Below, one piece after another: positions 55,207 through 64,000 of a stretch of DNA of 64,000 bases. The position numbers and the translations under genes were made by a program. The DNA lies in assembly GCA_036877525.1 (NCBI GenBank), contig JAZGTH010000071.1:1077001-1141000 (forward strand), read 5' to 3'. Under the pieces are notes generated by a model that saw nothing but the letters and a program-made list of their open reading frames with translations, was not told the origin of the DNA and made no database searches. How positions within the stretch are numbered: the first letter of the stretch is position 1; each line of letters opens with the position of its first letter. The DNA comes from Chromobotia macracanthus (taxonomy: Eukaryota; Chordata; Actinopteri; Cypriniformes; Botiidae).

Positions 55207-56333
55207 TTGGCTTGAAATGTCTGTATTTGAGCTCTGTTGTGACGTGAATGTGGATTCACTGTTTACATCATTTGTGAGCGTCTTCCTCACATGCTGCTGT
55301 TGATCAAACTCCTACAATCTGAGTTGACAAGCATTTTGTAAAAAATATAAATCATATGATCCGTGTTCTGAAATACCTAATGCAATATTTGAAAGAGACA
55401 GAGTAATATCATATAATATCGATCATTATAGCGATAAAATACCGAAATTAAGTGCAATAAATACGATTTTGACTCACCTTCTTGACCAGCAGGGGGCGTA
55501 ATAAAAGATATATGACAACTGCAACAGAAGACATATGAAGAGATAGTGACGTTTAAATGAAGTGTAAATGACACAATACAATGTCGTAAAATGTAGAAAC
55601 CCGCCTAGATCTGTGAAGTGTGATGAGAGGAGCTGTCCTCCTGATGTCCACATGAACCTTCATCAAATCATCTCATCATCTGTCTGAGGTCTGAAGCTTT
55701 GGATCCTGCTCATTCAACGCACTAACACACAATTCATAAGATTCACACGACACATTTCATGTGACTGTTTTTATTATGGAGCTGAATAAAGTTTATATTG
55801 ATTTTGATGAATTACAACTTTGAGAACGAACCTGCATCTCCCGTTCCTCCACTGGAGGGCAGTAAAGAGCTGAACATGCACATCTCTCTGCTCCTTTGTG
55901 TGCTTGTGCAGGGACACATTCATTGTCTGGAGAAATTGTGTGTTTAGTTTATTTATAAGACTTAAAAAAAGCTGCAGGCCAAAAGGAAAAGTGGGTCCTC
56001 ATAAGGATTTATATAACATGTTAACAGAAGAATATGACCTAATATAATACAACATCCAGTGCTCTGTGGTTCTCTGCACAGCATCATTTGGTAATGTAAT
56101 TGCTGATGCATTTCATGGTTATAATGTGATTGAACAGAACCATACGACACAATACAATATTATTTTGTAAGAACTGGACTTATTTTGTACATTTTGACAT
56201 TTTCTGCCACCTGCTGGACAATATGAATATAACCTGACGCTCATCTCTAGCAGAAGTTCCTCATAAGTGAACTGGGCGTGGATGTGAATGAACGGTGCGC
56301 AGACTGAATGAATGCAGATTAAACCGTGTACAG
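55207..56333. other. Spacer upstream of gene H
   Basis: AT-rich intergenic sequence between the 24-bp array and the gene H leader. No gene was recognised. The gene H promoter should lie near 56200-56330. Confidence 0.5.
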
Positions 56334-57454
56334 ATGTGGAGTTTCCTCTTTATAGTTTGTGTGACAGGTAAGAAAATGATTATGCTTTCTTAAATGAATG
56401 TGTTTCTGTCTTTGAGGCTTCAGGCTTGATTTGAGCCAAACTCAGTGTGTCATTGACATCTATATAAGTGATGGTTATTTATATGTTATTTATATGTTCT
56501 GCAGGTGTGTGTGGTGATGAAGTGAAGACAGTGTCAGTGATGGAGGGACATTCTGTCTCTCTACACAGTGATGTTACTGAACTACAGAGAGATCAGCAGA
56601 TACTGTGGCAGTTTGGACCTCAGGAGAATCGTATAGCTGAAATCTATAAACAAACCATTGATGTGAATGGCAGTTATGAGACATTTGGAGACAGACTGAA
56701 GCTGGACAGTCAGACTGGATCTCTGAACATCACAAACATCAAAACGACACACACGGGACTGTATAAACTACAGATTATCAGCAGTAACAGAGGAACTTCA
56801 GTCAAGAGATTTAACATTACTGTTTATGGTGAGTTTAACATCACTCACATAACCTGCTTATGCTGGTTCACTCTTTCAACAATATCTGATAGACTGAAAC
56901 GTGTAGATAATTCTTAGTAAAAACTGTACATTATATTTTATATTGTCATATTTTCCAGCTCATCTGCCTGTTCCTGTCATCAGCAGAAACTCTTCACAAT
57001 GTTCTTCATCATCAGAAAGATCTTCAAGCTCCAGATGTGTGTTAGTGTGTTCAGTGATGAATGTGACACATGTGACTCTCTCCTGGTACAAAGACAACAG
57101 TTTATTCTCCAACATCAGTGTGTCTGATCTCAACATCAGACTCTCTCTACCTCTGGAGGTGGAATATCAGGATAACAGCACATACAGCTGTGTGGTGAAC
57201 AATCCAGTCACAAACCAGACTCAACATCTCCACATCTCTGACGTCTGTCAGCTGTCTTCAGGTGAGTCAGTAGTTATATTACTGCAGTGAGCTTTAATGA
57301 ACTAAAGGCATTAATATATTAATGTTGTACTTTTCTCCCAGACCACACCCCCTGTTGCAGCGTTACTGAAACTGTGATCCGATTGGTCATCTCTGCTGTG
57401 GTGGGTGTGGCTGCCCTGTTTAAAAACAGAGGTATGCTGAAAATGCTTTTTTGA
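56334..57454 (+). CDS. Ig gene H: CD2/SLAM-family-like receptor (V-C2-short TM)
   Basis: Exons: leader 56334-56367 (MWSFLFIVCVT), V 56505-56828, C2 56959-57261, TM 57342-57454. Total 774 nt, 257 residues, phases all 1. The V domain begins GVCGDEVKTVSVMEGHSVSL, has LWQFGPQENRIAEIYKQ and DRLKLDSQTGSLNITNIK, and carries no disulphide pair. The C2 domain is the standard four-cysteine form. The last exon encodes CCSVTETVIRLVISAVVGVA, then FKNRGMLKMLF and stop. The hydrophobic run is only about 15 residues, shorter than in genes B and G, and the segment corresponding to their tails is missing. An internal donor (AACAGAG|GTATGC at 57431) might allow a further unseen exon. It could be a weakly anchored or secreted form. 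Confidence 0.8.
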
Positions 57455-60400
57455 TGTAGTGTGTTATGAAACTGCGCACACATTAAAAGTTGAAAAGGTA
57501 AAGACGTAAAAATCAATTTGAATCTGTCATTCTTCAGAAAACTCTGATAACTATCAGATAACATTACGAGCACATTTAAGCAGAAGTGAGAGATGTCTGA
57601 CTCCTGATGACCCTCCAGGTCTCCATCTTCACTGCTGGTCATTCACTGTTCCCCGTGTTGAAGAGCTTCTGGGTCTGAGGTCTCATGTTCATGTGTGCAC
57701 CTGCTTGGTTTCCTGGGTTTCCTGAACAGAAGAACATCTGTAATTAATGACATAATTATTCTTTAATCTACATTTAAAGTTAAAGAGAAGAGAGGCACAT
57801 CGAGAGGAACTTTAATCACCATCAGATACTTCAGCAGGTCCATCTGTTGGTCCAGCCAAAGCAAGTTATAATGTAGTTACAAAAACATGGAGCTTCACTG
57901 AGAAACACAGTGGTGATAGATCATGACCCACTTGAGGAACAGCTGAGAACTGACATTGTTCCACAGCAGTTCATCATATCAGCCTTTCATTGATGCACAC
58001 ACATTGATGTGTAGCTGAGCACACAGAAGGAGGGCATTGCTCTCATTAAAACTGACTCTACAAACTGCTGCTTTTATTACCTGAAATAAACAGTGGTTAA
58101 ACACCAACTACATTTATTCCATATTAAACGAATCCCAAATACAGGAACACATTATCATAAGCACGTTTTGACCTGTTCCTTACACAAAGCTGTCGACTGA
58201 CCTCTATAGATCTCTGTCATACTGCAAATGCTCTGGAGGAAACAAGGACGTTTTTTGACCGTCTTAATGATGGTTTACTGGAACTTAGATATGACTTGTG
58301 ACTTGAAATGTATCAATGATAATAAATAATCATGGTTTATATTGTTACATTAAGTGTAAATAATGACATAAAGCTAAATCACTAAAAAACAGCTGTTTTA
58401 CCCAGACATGCTGCTGTTTTTAATAAAGCCAGATCAGAGAATGAATCTGTTTGGAGTCTGTGTTAATGAGTTGGTTTTGCTCCTGTAGAGAACAACGCTC
58501 ATGTTTCTTAACACTTAAGATCTTGCTCTTCTGGTTAAAGTGATATGTAACCAAAAACAGAAGTTGGATTTTGAGATATTTTGCATAGCCATTACATTCA
58601 AAAGTCTTTTGCCTTCAGGACCTCTTGAATGGAGCTTTTGAAAGTGTGGTTGACTGATGTTTTTCATGAGCATGTATCAACTGTTCACTCTTTGTCTGGC
58701 TTTCATAAACACAAGACTGTTCTCACCAGATGCTTCCTCTGTCACGAAGACTTTACAGAAACAGAACAAAAGGCTGTGAAGTCATGCTAACTAAATAAAA
58801 CATGATTTTCTCCTGCAGATAATGATGGATAGAGAATCTGCAGAGGTTTGGAGTCAGAAAGGAAATGTCTGTATACAGTCATTTAGCTTAAGGAACTCTT
58901 AAGATAACCTTTTCTCAACATATTTTGAGTCAGCTGTCTGTATTTAAATGTTCTCTCTTGTATTGGTTAGTGAGAAAGCAACTTCAGAGGTTCTCGGCTG
59001 TACACACGCACAGTAAGAGGAACACTGATCACGTGCTGTGGGTTGTTCAGTTTATAGTTCATGCTTATGAGAATGTTGTGATGTGAGTAGCAAGGGTTGG
59101 TTGTCTGGCTGGTTAGCTTCAGCCATTTCCCCCTACAGCACGTTTCTCCATCTCTAACTGGTCAGCAGATATGTTTGTGTGTGTGTCTATTGTGTTTGTC
59201 TCAATGCATCTGATAGAAAGACTAAAGTCATTTACAGACATTTCTGTCAAATAAAAACCCGGTTTATTGATGATCATGTGTTGACGTCGACTGTTTCTCT
59301 CTTGGCAGTGTGGTTTAGGCTCTGTATGCTGTACAGGATGTGGTTTGTGAGCGAAGATGCAGAAACAGAGCGGACACAGATCGTGAATCACTGAGAGCTC
59401 GTGTGGGAAAGTTCAACAGCTCGGGTTCAGCACATACATTCTTTAATAACTCAAATACATACAGCAATATTAATCTGATTGCCGTGGTCATGAAAAACTG
59501 AATTGCATTCTGTGAAAGACATCGAAGAAGGAGCATAACAATGACTCAAGATTCAAGAACTCCAGTGAACAGGAAACAATCAAACCTTGTGCTCTAGAGA
59601 GCAACCCCATTACACGCAATGTAGAGAAACATCTTTATCTGAGAGCATTAGTAAGATCTCATATGAGTGAAATATGAGTTCTGTGACTGTCCAGAAGTAT
59701 TATGAAGTAGTATAATAGAACAATGCATTTTGAGATTGGCCAGGGGCAGAAGCAGAGAAAGAGATGGAGTGTACCAGCGCTACTGATAATACCACAACAT
59801 TGATAATGACTCAGATAATCAAGACGTCAGTGAACAGACAACAAAAAAACTCAAAGACAAGCAGCACCAGCTCACATAACCAACCAAACAGTCTGGAGAT
59901 AAACTTCACTGTAATAATCTATGATTTACTGTAAATAATGATGTTTATTTAGACCCGTGTGGAGCCTGGTTTTAAGATGACATCTCCAATTAACAGTCCA
60001 GGTTTTAACATGTCCTGAATTCTCTTTTATTCACTACACTACACATGAGCAATTATGAGAAACATGCTGTTGCATTTAAATAAACCTGCACAAACCCTTT
60101 TTTAAACCTACACACAGCAGAAAGTACACACGGCTGATCATGTCCTGTGACACAGTACCAACCCAGTTCTGAGTCAAAGCGAGTGAAGCTGTGGTCTGGT
60201 TTAAAGACCAGTGTGGTGCGGGTATAAAAGCGATGAGGTTTTGTGAAGCGAATGTGCATGAGAACGCATCTATAACTGGATTATGCAGTAGCTGCAGTAA
60301 TGCGTGCATGCGAGCGCGCCACATGTTTGTGCATGTTTTGTTTTTGTGTGTGTAGGTGAGGCTGCTTTTATCAAAAGAACATGACCTTGTTTTCTGTTTA

Positions 60401-61456
60401 CTTGTCTTTACTCACCATGAAACACTGATTTTTATTACCGATTACAATGCTGTGGTGAATCCTGCTCAATGAGACCAGGGGCCTGTCACATCAACAGCTT
60501 TGAGTTAAGACTGTATCTTAAGAACTAGTCTGTCCAGCGAGCAATTAGTTACGCTAGTCAGACTTACTTTGCAGGCTCAAATTAGATGATTGAACTTTAT
60601 TTAACTGACTTAAAAAAGCTATGACCAGTCTTAAAGAAAAAGCAATGATTAACTTGTAGGACTAGTCTAAACAGTTTATGCAACCGACCTGTGAACTAAG
60701 GATTTAAATAGGGTCAGTTTTGTTTTTGTATTTAAGTTGATTTATTAGTCCAGAACAATTCTTTAATGTGTGTGGTGAAGAGATTAAAAAAGTGAGAAAA
60801 TAAAGTTGAATAAATAACAAATATATAAATTCTCTACACAGGAAATTGAATCTCCAGACGAATTCCAATGACCAAGTCAAAACTCTTCCATGTATTCCAG
60901 ACTGCAGACATTTAATATGACACATCAGACGGGGATTTTGGTGTCCTGTGCTCAGGATATTAGGTGGCAGTGTGACTCAGAATTTACACTAGATTTATTC
61001 AGTCCATATCTCCAATAAAATAATAATTACTAGCGTTTAACATAAATCTGATGCCAGTGTTGATCAACATGTCATGTTTGTAGTTACACCTTAACAGGAA
61101 ACGGTGGCCTACCAAAACCCAAAGTGTCAAAAAATCTCTAGAAAGTGTTTAAACAGACACAGGCAGTGAGCAAACTTTTATTTTGCTTTAAAAACGAGAA
61201 ACATAATGAGATTAAATTCTGAAAGAATCCTTTCAGCATATGCATATGTCTTTTGTCATACAGGTCCTAGTTTTTAATTTGGTCATAAATAAACAATATA
61301 AGCTGCTTCAGTGCAGGTGTGTATGGTGTCACATACACAAGCCTGCAGTGCCAAAGCAGTAACAAAAATCACTCACTCTGACACTCCCTCGAGTCATTTT
61401 CAAGACATTATGTTTGTCGTGTTAATAGTGGCTTTCTTTTCTTTCTTTGAGGGCTC
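57455..61456. other. 4-kb intergenic region without a recognised gene
   Basis: AT-rich sequence between gene H and the CAT array. Around 60475-60710, related words (AACTAGTCT near 60521 and GACTAGTCT near 60660) suggest an old small DNA transposon, but the termini are not definable. No coding exon, tRNA or Ig relic was recognised. Confidence 0.5.
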
Positions 61457-61868
61457 ACACATCATCATCATGTCACACATCATCATCATCATCATGTCAC
61501 ACATTATCATGATGTCATACATCATCATCATCACGTCACACATTATCATGATGTCACATCATCATCATCATGTCACACATCATCATCACGTCACACATTA
61601 TCATGATGTCACACATCATCATCATCATCATCACGTCACACATTATCATGATGTCACATCATCATCATCATCATCATCATCATGTCACACATCATCATCA
61701 TCATGATGTCACACACATCATCATCATCATCATCACGTCAAACATTATCATGATGTCACATCATCATCACGTCACACATCATCATCATCATCATCATCAC
61801 GTCACACATCATCATCATCATCACGTCACACATCATCATCATGACGTCACACATCATCATCATCACGT
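61457..61868. repeat. CAT-rich tandem array (CATCAT/GTCACA)
   Basis: Compound array of (CAT)n blocks interrupted by GTCACACA and TTATCATGATG steps over roughly 410 bp. It produces artificial His-rich and Ile-rich reading frames on the plus strand. It ends about 110 bp before the gene I leader. Confidence 0.93.
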
Positions 61869-61975
61869 CACTCCTCCCTGTGAGGGTGCACCAGCACATT
61901 GACTCTGGACTGGATCACGCGAGGCGGTCATGCGCGGTTCGGGGAGTGAAACATTTTCGGCTGTGTTTAGGGAAT

Positions 61976-63481
61976 ATGTGTACAAACTCCGCTTTCTTCT
62001 GTCTGTGCATGTTGATCGCACATGGTAAGTGGGATTACACTTGCAGACGTAATGGACAAAGAAAACATTGTTGGCTAACAACATTCAGTAAAGGTTTGAG
62101 GTGCTTTATTTCGTGTGAACACGATCACTGAACTGATCATTCCGTATCGATAACAGAAGAGTGACAGAAGCTAAATAAAACGTCCAGCTGGACGTCTTTA
62201 ACAGTTCAATTTGAGACTTTTTATAACTTGGATAAACCGGTACTGAAAGTAAAAGCACGCCTAAATATTGATGTTATATTTTAATTGAACATAAATCAGT
62301 TTTATTCTCATCTTTTATTCGTATTATATAGTAAAACAAACCTTTATACTTCATTGATGTTTTCCTGTTTACATATCTGAAATGCCAGATTAAATGATAA
62401 CAAAGTATCTTCATATAACAGAGCTGCAGAGTTGATCTCCAACACTAATGAATCTCATCTGAAGATCAGTGATCAACTCTGCAGATCTGTGGACCTCCAG
62501 AAACATCTGGAAACATCTGGAAACCTGTGTTATGTAGTGTGATAACATACCCACTATTGGTTCATAATGTAACAAAAGAAGCACTTGTGTTAAATGAACT
62601 GTTTTGGTTGGCCAAAAATGGCTGTTTTGGTGTTAAGACTTCCACGATGTATAAATACAGAAATGGCCATTTGATTTCAGTGGATTTAAAGTGTTTTCTA
62701 ATGCACAGTAAACTCTAGTGCAGTTGTTCCCAAACTGAGGTCCTGTATTTTGATTACTGGGCTTTTTTAATGAAAGGCTTTTTTAATTAAATTACATTCA
62801 AATGTAGTTCATCTGTTTCTCACAGGTTAAAGGTTGCACCCTCTAGTGTACAAACAGCACAATTCTAGTGACCATGTGAAGTAAATGGTACTTATCTACA
62901 CTATCTCGTAGTGTGTTCTCCACTTACTAGTATGAAGAACAAATACTGACAGTCTGTGTAGAAAACGACTTAAGACTCAACTCTCTATAAGTGCCTTATT
63001 CTGCCCTGCATTCCCTAAAACCATTAATGATATAAAATCAACATTAACATCAAATTAAGACTTTTTTCTTTCCTTTTTCAGATACAATACATTTATAATT
63101 GCTCATTTAATTTGTTCCTCACATTTTCTGCCAGGAAGGGCATTTATTTGTATGAAATCTCTTTGTGTTGTTCAGGTGTGTGTGGTGATGAAGTGAAGAC
63201 AGTGTCAGTGATGGAGGGACATTCTGTCTCTCTGAACACTGATCTTACTGAAATACAGACAGATGATCACATACTGTGGCAGTTTGGACCTCAAGAAACT
63301 CGTATTGCTGAAATCTATAACCTCATTATCAAAATATTTAATGGTAATGGTCTACATCTGGACAGTCAGACTGGATCTCTGATCATCACAAACATCAGAA
63401 TCACAGACTCTGGACTTTATAAACTACAGATCTTCAGTAACAGAGGAACTTCAGTCAAGAGATTCAGTGTTACTGTCTATG
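61976..63481 (+). CDS. Ig gene I: CD2/SLAM-like receptor, 5' part (cut by the window edge)
   Basis: Two exons are visible: leader 61976-62024 (MCTNSAFFCLCMLIAH, donor GTAAGT) and V 63176-63481, phase 1 to phase 1. The V domain reads GVCGDEVKTVSVMEGHSVSL, LWQFGPQETRIAEI and LDSQTGSLIITNIRITDSGL. Compared with the sister genes it lacks the RFRDRLK segment before LDSQTG, an in-frame loss of a few residues in the D-strand region. The V exon and its upstream intron end (GAAATCTCTTTGTGTTGTTCAG in the form of two near-identical copies) are closest to pseudogene C. C2 and TM exons, if present, lie beyond position 64000. Confidence 0.75.
62025..63175. other. Leader-V intron of gene I
   Basis: A 1.15-kb AT-rich intron. 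No embedded element was recognised. Confidence 0.55.
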
Positions 63482-64000
63482 GTGAGTTAATAAACAGAAT
63501 TCTGTCATAAATGTTGATTTTACTCTATTCTAATATCTCTCAGTTTGGGTGAAACAAATCATCATTTTATTTCATATAAATCAGCTCATTGGGAGCATTA
63601 GTTTATTTATGGAGTATAAGAGTGAATAGTTAGTCCACAACAGCAAGCTCGCTCATTTCATGAACTGCTGTGTTTGTAGTTTCTATGTGTGATACAGTTT
63701 AGACAATCGTAATAAAACTGCTAATTTAATTGTGATCATTGCAAAACCTTTTTTCTGTTACCCCCCTGCGCGCCTTTTGAGTTTTTTATTGATACTCTAC
63801 AATTAAAATAAACTAACCTTATTATATTTATATGTATATTTTATAATTTTGTATCTTTCTGATATTGACTTCACATTCTCTTGTTTTTTTCACGGCTTGC
63901 CAAACAGAACAGACTATGGAGTGATACAAGAGAATTGACACTCGCATGTAGCAAATCAGGTTTTATCTGACAAAAATGATTGACCACAGAATGTTTTTAA
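63482..64000. other. Right-edge sequence downstream of the gene I V exon
   Basis: AT-rich sequence, presumably the V-C2 intron of gene I. No C2 exon is present up to the window end. Confidence 0.5.

Noticed and set aside
54855..55259. 134-residue LKRRCLSD repeat frame
   Set aside because: It is translation of the 24-bp minisatellite. The period is a multiple of three and nothing else supports a gene.
61311..61902. His-rich and Ile-rich frames of 110-131 residues
   Set aside because: They are produced by the CAT-rich array.

Overview
This is a eukaryotic window from a ray-finned fish, most likely a cyprinid-like teleost. The signs are AT-rich introns, GT-AG split genes with vertebrate orthologues, eukaryotic tRNAs with internal promoters, and a tandem family of CD2/SLAM-like immunoglobulin genes of the kind that is multicopy in such fish. 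I built gene models by hand from splice sites, reading phase and remembered vertebrate protein families; no database search was possible.

Left half (1-31 kb), conserved single-copy genes. The 5' part of impact (RWD-domain translational regulator, minus strand) runs off the left edge and is divergent from ing5 (PHD-finger chromatin reader, plus strand) across a 623-bp shared promoter. ing5 converges on cep19 (centriolar/ciliary protein, minus strand). cep19 is head-to-head with pak2 (p21-activated kinase, 14 coding exons). Three tRNA genes follow (Gly-GCC, Asp-GTC, Met-CAT), then aqp12 (a superaquaporin). Two introns, one in pak2 and one in aqp12, use GC-AG splice sites.

Right half (31-64 kb), an accessory immune-gene cluster. 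I find six reasonably intact CD2/SLAM-like genes, three on the plus strand in V-C2-TM form (B, G, H), one plus-strand V-TM gene lacking C2 (D), and two on the minus strand (A, F). There is also a seventh gene cut by the right edge (I), a decayed gene (C), and at least one C2 exon relic in reverse orientation. The V exons lack the usual disulphide cysteines and differ between copies. The C2 exons have four cysteines and are almost identical across copies on both strands, which suggests gene conversion. Gene B appears nested in intron 1 of gene A. Gene F has a run of six tiny phase-1 exons after its membrane segment, followed by an in-phase second V-like exon. No complete ITSM tyrosine motif is visible in any tail.

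Five unrelated tandem-repeat arrays (11, 18, 17-20 and 24 bp units and a CAT-rich array) lie between the Ig genes. They produce long but meaningless reading frames. Mobile-element traces are a LINE reverse-transcriptase fragment, a probable solo LTR inside gene B, a palindromic MITE-like element in an impact intron, and short dispersed repeats.
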